From Duganella sp. 1411 (GTDB taxonomy: Bacteria > Pseudomonadota > Gammaproteobacteria > Burkholderiales > Burkholderiaceae_D): a stretch of 64,000 nucleotides of DNA. The stretch is taken from the NCBI RefSeq assembly GCF_017833525.1, contig NZ_JAFICD010000005.1:372001-436000 (forward strand), written 5' to 3'. The notes beneath the pieces are model-generated. The model did no database searches and was not told the origin of the DNA. It saw nothing but the letters and a program-made list of their open reading frames with translations. The position numbers and the translations under genes were made by a program. This document shows, piece by piece, positions 36,900-46,572 of the stretch. Every line of letters begins with the position of its first letter. The first letter of the stretch is position 1.

Positions 36900-38996
36900 T
36901 CAGGCCGCGGCGGCGGGCGTCAACGCCGCCGGCGCCGCGTCCCCCGACACCACGCTCAAGTCGACGAAGCCCTCGCGCCAGGCCAGTTCCAGGTCCTGTT
37001 CGATCGCCTCCATCGACGTGCGCTCGAAATTGGCGAATCCGCGCACGCCATAGGCGCGGTTGCGGCCGTGGGACTTGGCCATGTACAGCGCCATGTCGAT
37101 CAGATTGACGGCGCGCTCCCATGGCAGCGGCGTGCCGCCCGCCGACAGCGGAAACGGCGAGAACCCCACCGAGACATTCACCGAAATCTCGTGCTCCTGG
37201 TAGCGGATGGCCTGCGACGAGATGCCGGTCAAAATCCGCCGCGCGATGTCGTCCAGGCCGTGGCGCGGGCTGGCCGGCAGGAACGCCAGGAATTCCTCGC
37301 CGCCCCAGCGCACGATCATGTCCGTCTCGCGCAGCGCGATGCGCAAATTCTCGGCGATCATCTTGAGCACGGCGTCGCCGGCGGCGTGGCCGTAGGTGTC
37401 GTTGATGTGCTTGAAGTGGTCGACGTCGAGCAGGAACAGCGCGCCGACGATGTCGTCGTGGCGCTCGACGCGCTTCTCGATGTCCGGCCTGGGCTTGTCC
37501 TGCGGCTTGAAGCCGCGCATGAACTCCTGGAAGTGGCGCCGGTTGTACAGCGACGTCAACGGATCGAGCGTCGATTGCGCCTTGAGCTCGAGGTTTTTTT
37601 CCTCCAGCCGCGCGTTGGCGTTGCGCACTTTGCGGTAGAGCATGCCGATCATCACCGACGCCAGCGCGAACACCAGCGCCAGCAGCCACCAGATGCGCTG
37701 CTGCAGGCGGCGGTTGTCGATCTCGGCGCCCTTGAGCTGGTTCTCCCGCCTGAGCAGTTCGATCTGGCGCTGCTTTTTCTCGGTCTCGTATTTTTCCTGC
37801 AGCTCCAGCACGGATTTCTGGCGCTGCTTTTCAAACAGTTCGTTCGACAGCTCGCGCTCGCGGTGGTAGGCCGACACCGCGCCGGCCATGTCGCCCGAGC
37901 GTTCCAGCGCCTCGCCGTATTCGCGCAGCGCCGCCTGCAGGTAGGGCTTGTTGTTCTCCCGCTCGTAGCGCGCCATGCCGGCCTCGTAATGCTGCTTGCC
38001 CTCGGCGATGCGGCCCATCCACAGATACGCCTGGCCCAGGTTGGCGTGCGCCACGCCGGCGGTCGACTCGTCGTTGGAGCGCTGCGTCACGCGCAGCGCT
38101 TCGAGCGCGTACTGCGCCGCGCGCGGATAGTCGCCTTGTTTCAGATAGCTGTCGGACAGGTTGACCAGGGTGGCGCCGACCATGCGTTCGGCGCCCAGCT
38201 TGCGCACCAGCTCCAGGTTGTAGAGCAGCGCCCGCAGCGCGCGCTTGGGCTGGCCGGAGTCGATCGCCAGCCCGTACTCGGTGGTCTTGGCCATCGCCAT
38301 GCGGCCCGGCGAGTGCAGTTTTTCGGTCTCGGCCAGCAGCTCGTCGAGGCAGTCGGACGCCTTGTCGTATTCCTTCATCTGCGTGTACAGCTCCGTCAGC
38401 GCGTTGAGCGCGGCGGCCAGCATCGCCGGATCGTCGCGCACCGTGCGCGACAGGTCGAGCGCCTGCTGCAGCTTGACCAGCGCCTGCGGGAAGTTGCCCT
38501 GCTCGGCGTAGGACTGGCCGGCGGTGATGGTCGCCTGCGTGCGCAGCGCGGCGTTGGTGGTGGTCATGGCCAGCTTTTCGGCGACGAAGGCGAGGTGGTG
38601 CGCGGCGTCGACCTCGGCCTTGTCGAACAACACGTAGACCTTGTTGAGCATGCCCTTGGCGACGATGACGTCGTCCTTCAGGCTCCTGCCGTAGGCGATG
38701 ACCTGCTCGGCGCCGGCCAGCGCGCCGGCGTTGTCGCCCATGCGCATGCGCGAGGCGCTGATCTGGATCATCAGCTCGGCGCGGGTGTACGGGGATTTGC
38801 CGGCCACCTGCGGCGCGAGCGTGAGCAGCTCGGCCAGCGCCTTGTCGGGGACGAAGCGGCTTTGCTCGCGGATGTCCAGCAGGCGGCTGTTGAGCGTGGC
38901 CTCGTCCATCTGGGCCAGCGCCAGCGCGGGGCACAGCATGAGGACGGCCGCCAGCGCGCCGCCACCCGCACGGCCCAACCACCAGCTATTTCGCAT
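36900..38996 (-). CDS. TPR-repeat diguanylate cyclase (GGDEF)
   Basis: A protein of 698 residues. A signal peptide (ALAAVLMLCPALALAQ) is followed by about 400 residues of tetratricopeptide repeats, predicted periplasmic. One membrane helix (IWWLLALVFALASVMIGML), a short coiled coil and a C-terminal GGDEF domain follow. The GGDEF domain has DPLTSLYNRRHF, LLDVDHFKHINDTYGH and the active motif RWGGEEF, so it should make c-di-GMP. The I-site is RETD. A GTG at 39011 is an alternative start. The gene faces the lipoprotein gene with only 18 bp between stops. Confidence 0.92.
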   Translation of the reverse strand: MRNSWWLGRAGGGALAAVLMLCPALALAQMDEATLNSRLLDIREQSRFVPDKALAELLTLAPQVAGKSPYTRAELMIQISASRMRMGDNAGALAGAEQVIAYGRSLKDDVIVAKGMLNKVYVLFDKAEVDAAHHLAFVAEKLAMTTTNAALRTQATITAGQSYAEQGNFPQALVKLQQALDLSRTVRDDPAMLAAALNALTELYTQMKEYDKASDCLDELLAETEKLHSPGRMAMAKTTEYGLAIDSGQPKRALRALLYNLELVRKLGAERMVGATLVNLSDSYLKQGDYPRAAQYALEALRVTQRSNDESTAGVAHANLGQAYLWMGRIAEGKQHYEAGMARYERENNKPYLQAALREYGEALERSGDMAGAVSAYHRERELSNELFEKQRQKSVLELQEKYETEKKQRQIELLRRENQLKGAEIDNRRLQQRIWWLLALVFALASVMIGMLYRKVRNANARLEEKNLELKAQSTLDPLTSLYNRRHFQEFMRGFKPQDKPRPDIEKRVERHDDIVGALFLLDVDHFKHINDTYGHAAGDAVLKMIAENLRIALRETDMIVRWGGEEFLAFLPASPRHGLDDIARRILTGISSQAIRYQEHEISVNVSVGFSPFPLSAGGTPLPWERAVNLIDMALYMAKSHGRNRAYGVRGFANFERTSMEAIEQDLELAWREGFVDLSVVSGDAAPAALTPAAAA

Positions 38997-39175
38997 ACCT
39001 GCCAACGCCACGCCCCCTCAAAGCACTCCGCAACTGCAGAGTGTCAGGGTAATTATATTCGTGTTGCAACTACGAAAGCGCGCGTGCGCGTATTTTTCAT
39101 CGGAAAGCGCACAACCGTGCCGATACGTGTGGCGAGGTTGATAAATGGCGCCGCGCCCGCGCTTAATCGGCCCGT

Positions 39176-40984
39176 TTAAGCGGCCAATTGCTGCAGCAGA
39201 TAGAGCCGCTGATACAGGCCGCCGTCGATCCGCATCAGCTGCTCGTGCGGCCCGGTCTCGGCGATGCGGCCGTGATTGAGCACGATGATGCGGTCGGCGT
39301 CGCGGATGGTCGACAGCCGGTGCGCGATGGCGATCACCGTCACCTTGCCGCGCAACTCGTCCATCGCCACCTGCACGATCTGCTCCGTTTGCGAGTCGAT
39401 GTGCGAGGTCGCCTCGTCGAGCAGCAGGATGCGCGGCCGTCCGGCCAGCGCGCGCGCGATCGCGATCAGCTGCTTCTGGCCGACCGACAGGCGCGAGCCG
39501 CCTTCGCCCAGCGGCGTGTCGTAGCCCTGGTCGAGCGCCGTGATGAAATCGTGCGCGTGCGCCGCGCGCGCCGCCGTCTCGATCTGCGCCTGCGTCAGGC
39601 CGCGGCCCATGTCGATGTTCTCGCGCGCGGAGGCGGCCAGCAGGAACGGGTCCTGCGGCACCAGGCCGACCTCGGCGCGGAAGCGCTCGTTGTCGATCGC
39701 GTCGAGCGGCACGCCGTGGATGGCGATGGCGCCGTGGCGCGCCGGATAAAACCGCAGCAGCAGCGACAGCAAGGTCGATTTGCCGCTGCCGGTGTGGCCG
39801 ACGATGCCGAAGAACGCCCCCTGCGGAATCTCCAGCGACAGGTCGTGCAGCACCGTCTGGCCCGCGTTGTAGGCGAAGCTCAGATGGCGGATCGCCACCG
39901 CCGGCGTGCCGGCGCGCTCGCCCGCGGCGGCGCCGCGCTGGCCGGCGTCGTGGCCCGGCGCCGCCGCGTGCTCGTCGGCGGCCGTCTCGTCGAGCAGCGT
40001 CGCCACGCGGGCGCTGGCCACCACCGCCTGCTGCAATTGGCTGAACTGCATGGTGATCTGGATCAGCGGCTCGATCACGCGCGCCAGGTAGCTGATGAAC
40101 GCGTACAGCACGCCCACCTCGGTGGCCGTCATCTGGCGGTTGCCGAACACGAAAATCACCGCCGCCAGCAGGATGATGTTGAACAGGTCGAGCGCGGGCC
40201 GCAGCAGCCAGGCGTTGGCGCGCAGCTCGGCCAGGCGCGCCGTGTAGTGGTCCTGGTTGGTGGCGGCGAAGCGGGCGCCGAAGCGGGCCTCGGCGTTGTT
40301 CGCCTGCAGCACGCTCATGCCGCCGATCGACTCGGCCATCTGGCCGTTGATGTCGCTGCGCAGCGCGCGCGCGCGGGTGACGGCCGGCGCGCTCCAGCGC
40401 TGGTACAGCCAGACGATCACCAGCACCGCCGGCAGCAGCGCCAGCACCATCGACATCAGGCGCCAGTCCAGCCACGCCATCGCGCAGATGGTGCCGACCA
40501 GGACGATCGTACTGTCGAGCATGACGAACAGCACCTGGATGTACAGGTTCTTGACCGCCTCGGTGTCGTTGGTCACGCGCGAGACCAGCTGGCCGGTGAT
40601 GGCGCGGTCGAAGAACGACATCGGCAGCAGCAGCACGTGGCTGTAGACCATCTGCCGCAGCCGCATCACCGAGCGCATCGCCAGCCCGGACAGGCGCACC
40701 AGCTGCCAGTAGCGCAGGCCGCTGGCGATCCAGCCGGTCAGCAGCAGGCCGGCCAGCAGGCCGGCCATGCGCGGCCAGTCGAGGTGGCGCGGCAGCAGGT
40801 GCTCGTCGATCAGCGCCTTGCCCATGATCGGGCCGAGCACCTCGAGCAGCGCGGCCAGCATCAGCCACATCACGGCCCAGCCCAGGTGGTGCCGGTCGGG
40901 GCGGGCGGCGCGGTGCAGCAGCGAGAACGCCCGGCGGGTCTGGCTGCCGGCCGGCTTGGTATCTTGGTCGGACTTAGAGGGCAT
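39176..40984 (-). CDS. ABC exporter half-transporter, MdlB-like
   Basis: A half-transporter of 602 residues: six membrane helices (residues about 35-330), then an ATPase domain with Walker A GHTGSGKSTL, Q-loop VPQDPFL, signature LSVGQKQL, and Walker B ILLLDEATSHID. It overlaps the stop of the upstream ABC gene by 11 bp; the start at 40984 (MPSKSDQDTK) gives the closest coupling. The two form a heterodimeric exporter like MdlAB. Substrate unknown; relatives export lipids or drugs. Confidence 0.92.
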   Translation of the reverse strand: MPSKSDQDTKPAGSQTRRAFSLLHRAARPDRHHLGWAVMWLMLAALLEVLGPIMGKALIDEHLLPRHLDWPRMAGLLAGLLLTGWIASGLRYWQLVRLSGLAMRSVMRLRQMVYSHVLLLPMSFFDRAITGQLVSRVTNDTEAVKNLYIQVLFVMLDSTIVLVGTICAMAWLDWRLMSMVLALLPAVLVIVWLYQRWSAPAVTRARALRSDINGQMAESIGGMSVLQANNAEARFGARFAATNQDHYTARLAELRANAWLLRPALDLFNIILLAAVIFVFGNRQMTATEVGVLYAFISYLARVIEPLIQITMQFSQLQQAVVASARVATLLDETAADEHAAAPGHDAGQRGAAAGERAGTPAVAIRHLSFAYNAGQTVLHDLSLEIPQGAFFGIVGHTGSGKSTLLSLLLRFYPARHGAIAIHGVPLDAIDNERFRAEVGLVPQDPFLLAASARENIDMGRGLTQAQIETAARAAHAHDFITALDQGYDTPLGEGGSRLSVGQKQLIAIARALAGRPRILLLDEATSHIDSQTEQIVQVAMDELRGKVTVIAIAHRLSTIRDADRIIVLNHGRIAETGPHEQLMRIDGGLYQRLYLLQQLAA

Positions 40985-42728
40985 CGAGGCTGGCTTCCAA
41001 TTGTTGATAGCGCCACTGGCTGGCATACCAGCCGTCCTGCTCGAGCAGTTGTTCGTGGCTGCCGGTTTCGCTGATGCGGCCGTCGCGCAGCACGACGATC
41101 AGGTCGGCGTTGATGACGGCGCTCAGGCGGTGGCTGGCGATGACGGCGCTGCGGCCCTTGCGCGCCTGGCGCAGTTGTTCCAGGTGTTCGAGGATGCGCG
41201 TCTCGGTGCCGGTATCGACCGCCGACAGCGCGTCGTCGAGCAGCAGCAGGTCGTTATCGGCCAGCAGCGCGCGGGCGATGGCCACGCGCTGGCGCTGGCC
41301 GCCGGACAAGGTGATGCCTTTTTCACCGACCTCGGTCTCGTACCCTTGCGGGAACTTGAGGATGTCGTCGTGGATGGCGGCCAGGTTGGCCGCGTGTTCG
41401 ACCTGCGCGCGGGTGGCGTCGGGACGGGCCAGCGCGATATTGTCGGCGATCGACGACGAGAACAGGAACGATTCCTGCGGCACCCAGCTGATCGCCGCGC
41501 GCAGCGCCCGCAACTGGTATTCGTCGAGCGCGTGGCCGCTCCAGCGCACGCTGCCCGATTGCGGCGTGAGCTGGCGCATCAGCACGCGCAGCAGGGTCGA
41601 CTTGCCGCAGCCGGTGGGGCCGACCAGGCCCAGGGTCTGGCCCGGCTTGAGCTCGAGCGTGATGTTGGACAGGGCCGGCGCCGACTGCTCCGGGTAGGCG
41701 TAGCCGACGCCGCTCAAGGCCAGCGCGCCGGGCGCGACCCGGTTCAGGGTGCCGTGGTCGTCGATGGCCAGCGGCGCGTCGAGCATCGGCTGCAGGCGCT
41801 GCCAGGCGGCGCGTCCGCGTTCGATCAGCGACAGCACCCAGCCGGCGGCGAACATCGGCCAGATCAACTGGCCCAGGTACATGGTGAAGGCGGTCAGCGC
41901 GCCGATGGTCAGCTGGCCGTGCCACACCAGATAGCCGCCCAGGCCGATGGTCAGCGCGCTGGCGGCGGTCAGGGTCAGGCCGACGGCCGGCTCGTAGGCC
42001 GCCTCCCACACCTGGGCGCGCAGGCTGGCGTCGGACGCGTGGCGCGCCAGCTCGCCGAACTGCTGCGCGCTGCGCTGTTCCAGGCCCAGCGCGCGCAAGG
42101 TGCGCACGCCCGACAGTGTCTCCTGGACATGGTCGTTGAGATCGCTGAAGCGCTTGAGCGAGTCGGTCGAGGCGGTGTGGATGTGGCCGGAGATATACCA
42201 GAACGCCCAGCCCATCAGCGGGAACGGCAGCAGCGCCACGCAGGCCAGGCGCCAGTCGACGCCGAGCAGCATCACGCCCAGCACCAGCACCAGGGTCAGC
42301 GCGCCGTCGAAGCCGGCCAGCATGGCCTCGCCGGCGGCCATCTCGATGGCGTCGATATCGTTGGTGGCCAGCGCCATCAGGTCGCCGGTGCGCTGGCGCT
42401 GGTAAAAGCCGGCGCCCTGCAGCGACATGCGCGTGTACAGGCGGGTGCGCAGCGACACGCCCAGCTTGTAGGCGGCGCCGTACAGGATCTGGCGCCAGGC
42501 CACGCGCAGGAAGTAGATGGCCGCGCCGATCAGCAGCAGGCCGCCGATTTGCAGCAGCAGGGCGCGGCCCGACAGGGTGTGGGCGGCCAGGCCGTCGATC
42601 ATGGAACCGACCTTGCGCGGCACCCAGACGGTGAGCGTGGCGACGCCGGCCAGCATCAGGCCGGAGACCGCATAGGCGCGGCTGTGCTGGCGCACAAAGC
42701 CGCCAATCAGCGCTGAAAGTGTAGACAT
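40974..42728 (-). CDS. ABC exporter half-transporter, MdlA-like
   Basis: A half-transporter of 584 residues with six membrane helices and an ATPase domain carrying Walker A GPTGCGKSTL, Q-loop VPQESFL, signature LSGGQRQRV and Walker B LLLLDDALSAVD. In the Walker B end, this subunit has DDALS, where the usual catalytic Glu is Asp, while MdlB-like has DEATS. So the dimer has one degenerate and one consensus site, as in other heterodimeric exporters. GAGGCACC precedes the ATG. Gene order MdlA then MdlB matches E. coli. Confidence 0.92.
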   Translation of the reverse strand: MSTLSALIGGFVRQHSRAYAVSGLMLAGVATLTVWVPRKVGSMIDGLAAHTLSGRALLLQIGGLLLIGAAIYFLRVAWRQILYGAAYKLGVSLRTRLYTRMSLQGAGFYQRQRTGDLMALATNDIDAIEMAAGEAMLAGFDGALTLVLVLGVMLLGVDWRLACVALLPFPLMGWAFWYISGHIHTASTDSLKRFSDLNDHVQETLSGVRTLRALGLEQRSAQQFGELARHASDASLRAQVWEAAYEPAVGLTLTAASALTIGLGGYLVWHGQLTIGALTAFTMYLGQLIWPMFAAGWVLSLIERGRAAWQRLQPMLDAPLAIDDHGTLNRVAPGALALSGVGYAYPEQSAPALSNITLELKPGQTLGLVGPTGCGKSTLLRVLMRQLTPQSGSVRWSGHALDEYQLRALRAAISWVPQESFLFSSSIADNIALARPDATRAQVEHAANLAAIHDDILKFPQGYETEVGEKGITLSGGQRQRVAIARALLADNDLLLLDDALSAVDTGTETRILEHLEQLRQARKGRSAVIASHRLSAVINADLIVVLRDGRISETGSHEQLLEQDGWYASQWRYQQLEASLDAL

Positions 42729-42796
42729 GGTGCCTCGGAATAGCGTGGAGCCGGCGGAGCGTCGCCGGTGCGTAGTCCGTTAGGATACAGCAAGGC

Positions 42797-42822
42797 AAAG
42801 AAAAGCGGGCCGGAGCCCGCTT
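42797..42822 (-). terminator. Rho-independent terminator of the phasin gene
   Basis: On the minus strand AAGCGGGC, loop TCCG, GCCCGCTT followed by TTCTTTG. It lies about 75 bp after the phasin stop codon and just upstream of the ABC transporter start. Confidence 0.75.
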
Positions 42823-42895
42823 GTCGAGACCGACGCGCCGCCGCGCCGGGTACCACGACTAGCCGATCGCTAGCCGATGCTCGGCTGATTGCCGC

Positions 42896-43702
42896 TTATT
42901 TCTTGCCTTTGCCGCCGCTGACCATGTCGAGCTGCTTGCCCTTGGGCGCCGCTTCCTTCAATTTGGATGGCTTGGTTTCCGGCGCCAGCGCGATCGGCTT
43001 GGGCGGCGGCACCGGGAACGACGACTTGCCGGCGGCCGGTTTGACCTCGGTTTTCACCTCGGCCGGCGCCGGCGGCTCGATCGGCGCGGCGGCCGGTTTC
43101 GGCTTGACCGGGGCCTTGGCCGTTTTCGTCGGCGGCACGGCGAGCGGTTCGTTGGCCGAGGCGCCCGACGCCTCCGCGATCACGGGCGCGCTGTCGGGCG
43201 CGGCGACGGCCGCCGAGACGGCGGCGGCCAGCGTGGCCGGCGGCGCTTCGTCGGCTGGCGCGGGCGCGCTCACCGGCGCGACCGAGGCCAGCGGCGCCGG
43301 CTTGGCCACGGGCGCGGCCTCCAGCGGCTTGGCCTGTGGCAGCAGCGGGGTCGCCTTGGCCAGTTCCTGCGCCTGCGCGATGCCGCTTTGCGCGCTTTGC
43401 AGCAGCTCGGTCTGGGCGGCGGTGGCGATGCTGTAGAGCTGGCGGCCATAGGCCAGCAGGTGGTCGAAGCCGGACGGCTGGCCCGCGTTCAGGCGGAAGA
43501 GTTCCTGCGCATCCTTGGCGTCGAGCAACTTCCTGGCGGCGGCCGACGATTTCTCGACCGAGGCCTTGGTGGTGTTGAGATTGAGCGCGATGACCTTCTC
43601 GGCGCTGTCGACGGCGGTGTTGGCGAAGGTGTTGAAGATCTTAAACTGGGCTTCCAATTGCGATTTCGTGACGGCGGAAAACTGTTCGGTAAGCGAAGAC
43701 AT
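42896..43702 (-). CDS. phaP: Phasin (PHA granule-associated protein) with extended Ala/Pro/Lys-rich tail
   Basis: A protein of 268 residues. The N-terminal 130 residues are a typical phasin domain (MSSLTEQFSAVTKSQLEAQ, SAEKVIALNLNTTKASVEKS, AYGRQLYSIATAAQTELLQ). It coats polyhydroxyalkanoate granules and controls their size and number. The start at 43702 has AGGAG ahead; the frame is open upstream to 43822 but that part has no phasin homology. The C-terminal half is a low-complexity tail of Ala, Pro and Lys (APVKPKPAAAPIEPPAPAEV), which makes it longer than the usual 180-190 residues. Confidence 0.92.
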   Translation of the reverse strand: MSSLTEQFSAVTKSQLEAQFKIFNTFANTAVDSAEKVIALNLNTTKASVEKSSAAARKLLDAKDAQELFRLNAGQPSGFDHLLAYGRQLYSIATAAQTELLQSAQSGIAQAQELAKATPLLPQAKPLEAAPVAKPAPLASVAPVSAPAPADEAPPATLAAAVSAAVAAPDSAPVIAEASGASANEPLAVPPTKTAKAPVKPKPAAAPIEPPAPAEVKTEVKPAAGKSSFPVPPPKPIALAPETKPSKLKEAAPKGKQLDMVSGGKGKK

Positions 43703-43971
43703 GGTTTCTCCTGAAACGACGATGGGCGTCTGTTGCGATGCAATATAAGAACATTCTAGCGACGAACAGTAGGCTTGGAAAGTTATTTTTTGTGCCATGT
43801 GGGAAAGAATGCCCCTAGGCAAAATGCGGCGTGAACACTATTTCACCGAAGTTTGATTTAACGCAAAAATTCCGCCAGGCGCCGCGTTGTTTGCTGCGAC
43901 GCAATAATTGGTGCGACGGGGGGAAAGTGACTACAATCGGCTTACTGAAAAACAACGCCGGGAGCGTGCTC

Positions 43972-45246
43972 ATGGATGTGGTCATCCGCAATGCCAATCT
44001 GGCCGACGGCCGCCGCGGCGTCGATATCGCCGTCGAACACGGGCGCATCGCCGCCATCGGGCCGGCGCTGCCGCTGGCGGGCGCGCGCGAGATCGACGCC
44101 GACGGCGACCTGGTCAGCGCGCCGTTCGTCGACGCCCACTTCCACATGGACGCCACGCTCAGCTATGGCCTGCCGCGCGTCAACGCCTCCGGCACCCTGC
44201 TCGAGGGCATCGCGCTGTGGGGCGAACTCAAGCCGGACCTGACGCAGCAGGCGCTGATCGGGCGCGCGTTGCAGTATTGCGACTGGGCCGTGGCGCGCGG
44301 CCTGCTGGCGATCCGCTCGCACGTCGACGTCTGCGACGACCGTCTGCTGGCGGTCGAGGCGCTGCTCGAGGTCAAGCGGCTGGTGGCGCCGTACCTGGAT
44401 TTGCAGCTGGTGGCCTTCCCGCAGGACGGCGTGCTGCGCAGCCCGACCGCGCTGGCCAACCTCAAGCGCGCCATCGCCATGGGCGTCGACGTCGTCGGCG
44501 GCATCCCGCACTTCGAGCGCACCATGGCCGACGGCGCCGAATCGGTGCGCATCCTGTGCGAGTTCGCCGCCGAGCAGGGCTTGCGGGTCGACATGCACTG
44601 CGACGAATCGGACGATCCGCATTCGCGCCATATCGAAACGCTGGCCTACGAAAGCAACCGGCTCGGCCTGCACGGGCGGGTGACCGGCTCGCACCTGACG
44701 TCGATGCATTCGATGGACAATTATTATGTCAGCAAGCTGCTGCCGCTGATCCGCGAGGGCGGCGTGGCGGCCATCGCCAACCCGCTGATCAACATCACCC
44801 TGCAGGGCCGGCACGACAGCTATCCGAAGCGGCGCGGCATGACGCGCGTGCCGGAGATGCTGGCCGCCGGCATCGACGTCGCCTTCGGCCACGACTGCGT
44901 GATGGACCCGTGGTACAGCCTGGGCTCGGGCGACATGCTGGAGGTGGCGCAGATGGGCCTGCACGTGGCGCAGATGACGGGCCAGGACGCGATGCGCGCC
45001 TGCTTCGAGGCGGTGACGACGACGCCGGCGCGCATCCTCGGGCTGGAGGGCTACGGCATCGCGGTCGGCAACCACGCCGACCTGGTGCTGCTGGACGCGG
45101 CCGACCCGGTCGAGGCGATCCGGTTGCGCGCGGCGCGGCAGCTGGTGATGCGGCGCGGCGCGGTGATCGCCGAATCGCCGCGCGCGCATGCGCGGCTGAA
45201 TTTGCCGGGGCGGCCGGAGCAGGTCAATTTCCGCCTGAACCGCTAG
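43972..45246 (+). CDS. Cytosine deaminase-like amidohydrolase (CodA family)
   Basis: A protein of 424 residues closely following E. coli CodA through its whole length. Metal ligands are H56-x-H58 (HFHMD), H209 and E212 (MHCDESDD), and D308 in the GHDCVMDPWY stretch. Shared blocks include LDLQLVAFPQDGVL, VVGGIPHFERT, ANPLINITLQGR and YPKRRGMTRV. The family hydrolyses cytosine, isocytosine, creatinine or triazine substrates. CodA has a second Asp after the metal Asp (D314); here that position is Cys309, so cytosine may not be the natural substrate. It diverges from the phasin gene. A weak promoter TTGGTG-N18-TACAAT is at 43908-43937. Confidence 0.9.
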   Translation: MDVVIRNANLADGRRGVDIAVEHGRIAAIGPALPLAGAREIDADGDLVSAPFVDAHFHMDATLSYGLPRVNASGTLLEGIALWGELKPDLTQQALIGRALQYCDWAVARGLLAIRSHVDVCDDRLLAVEALLEVKRLVAPYLDLQLVAFPQDGVLRSPTALANLKRAIAMGVDVVGGIPHFERTMADGAESVRILCEFAAEQGLRVDMHCDESDDPHSRHIETLAYESNRLGLHGRVTGSHLTSMHSMDNYYVSKLLPLIREGGVAAIANPLINITLQGRHDSYPKRRGMTRVPEMLAAGIDVAFGHDCVMDPWYSLGSGDMLEVAQMGLHVAQMTGQDAMRACFEAVTTTPARILGLEGYGIAVGNHADLVLLDAADPVEAIRLRAARQLVMRRGAVIAESPRAHARLNLPGRPEQVNFRLNR

Positions 45247-45317
45247 CGGCTGGACTTGCGGCCGGAAATCCATGACAATTGAACACGATTGTGCACGCGA
45301 TCCATCCACGTCACCAC

Positions 45318-45384
45318 GCCAATGCATGCGTCTCGACGACTCATGCATTGGCGGATTACGGCGTTCCGCCTAATCCGCCCTACG
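45318..45384. repeat. Family A element, truncated copy A5
   Basis: A partial copy. The right arm is complete (GGCGGATTACGGCGTTCC to CCGCCCTACG, ending 45384), and the inner hairpin pairs GCCAATGCATG with CATGCATTGGC. The left outer arm is missing, replaced by unrelated sequence. It lies between the cytosine-deaminase-like and GNAT genes, both on the plus strand. Confidence 0.8.
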
Positions 45385-45426
45385 TGATTGAACAAATATT
45401 CATCGTTTAGCGTCCCTGGAGCCCAC

Positions 45427-45948
45427 TTGAAAGAAATCGCCATCCGCGCCGCCACGGAAGCCGACTTCGGCGCCATGTGGGAAATTTTCCAGCAGCTCGT
45501 CGCCAGCGGCGACACCTATTACTTCGCCGCCGACACCAGCCGCGACGACTGCCACGCCTACTGGTTTGGCCCCGGCGTGCAATCGTACGTCGCGCTGCTC
45601 AACGGCGAGCGCCTGGTCGGCATGTACCGGCTGATTCCCAACCAGCGCGACCGCGGCGCCCACGTGGCCAACGCCTCGTTCATGGTCGGCCCGGCGGCGC
45701 AGGGCGTCGGCGTCGGCAAGCTGCTCGGCGAGGACTGCCTGGACCGCGCCCGCGCCCAGGGCTACCTGGCGATGCAGTTCAACTACGTGGTCAGCTCCAA
45801 CATCGCCGCCGTGCTGCTGTGGAAAAAACTCGGCTTCTCGATCGTCGGCACCTTGCCGCGCGCTTACTACCACCAGTATCTGGGCTACGTCGACGTCTAC
45901 GTCATGTACCAGTTGCTGGACGACCCCTCACACTGGCCCGATGCATGA
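45427..45948 (+). CDS. GNAT N-acetyltransferase
   Basis: A GNAT protein of 173 residues (IAIRAATEADFGAMWEIF, AHVANASFMVGPAAQGVGVGKLLGE with the acetyl-CoA loop QGVGVGK). The start is uncertain: TTG at 45427 has GGAG ahead and gives LKEIAIRAATE; another TTG at 45388 lies at the end of a family A repeat. It is translationally coupled (ATGA) to a second GNAT. The substrate is not known. Confidence 0.82.
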   Translation: MKEIAIRAATEADFGAMWEIFQQLVASGDTYYFAADTSRDDCHAYWFGPGVQSYVALLNGERLVGMYRLIPNQRDRGAHVANASFMVGPAAQGVGVGKLLGEDCLDRARAQGYLAMQFNYVVSSNIAAVLLWKKLGFSIVGTLPRAYYHQYLGYVDVYVMYQLLDDPSHWPDA

Positions 45949-46469
45949 ACATTCTGGACACCGAACGCCTGCGCCTGCGCACCATCGACGTCGACGACGC
46001 CGCTTTTTATTATGAACTGGTCAACGACCCGACCTGGCTGGAGTTCATCGGCGACAAGGGCATCCGCAGCGTCGAGGGCGCGCGCACGGCCATCATCGAC
46101 GGCCCGCGCGCGATGCAGCAGCGCTGCGGCCACTCGTTGTACGTAATGGAGCGCAAGAGCGACGGCCGGCCGCTCGGCCTGTGCGGCCTGATCCAGCGCG
46201 ACGCGTTGCCCGACGCCGATATCGGCTACGCGATCCGGCCCGAGTTCTTCGGCCAGGGCTACACCCACGAGGCGGCGGTGGCGGTGCTGGCCTACGCGCG
46301 CGAGCGGCTGGGCATGAAGCGCGTGCTGGGCTTGACGGCGCCGGGCAACGCCAACTCCATCAATCTGCTGCGCAAGCTGGGCCTGGGTTATGTTGAGACC
46401 CGGCCGCTGCCGCCCGATGATCGTCCCACCAATATTTACTGCATCGAGTTTCCGCCCGCTCCGGCCTGA
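45945..46469 (+). CDS. RimJ/RimL-type GNAT N-acetyltransferase
   Basis: A protein of 174 residues whose N-terminus MNILDTERLRLRTIDVDDAAFYYELVNDP is typical of the RimJ/RimL group, with IGYAIRPEFFGQGYTHEAA as the acetyl-CoA-binding part. Such enzymes acetylate protein N-termini or small amines. The ATG overlaps the stop of the preceding GNAT by 4 bp, so the two form a coupled pair. Confidence 0.9.
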   Translation: MNILDTERLRLRTIDVDDAAFYYELVNDPTWLEFIGDKGIRSVEGARTAIIDGPRAMQQRCGHSLYVMERKSDGRPLGLCGLIQRDALPDADIGYAIRPEFFGQGYTHEAAVAVLAYARERLGMKRVLGLTAPGNANSINLLRKLGLGYVETRPLPPDDRPTNIYCIEFPPAPA

Positions 46470-46572
46470 TCTGTTGCAACGGCGGGAATCCTAGGGGTTT
46501 CAAGCGTGCCGGTCTTGGCATCCTTGCGCGGCAAGCGCATGATGAAAGCCAATTCTTGACAACGGAGACACC

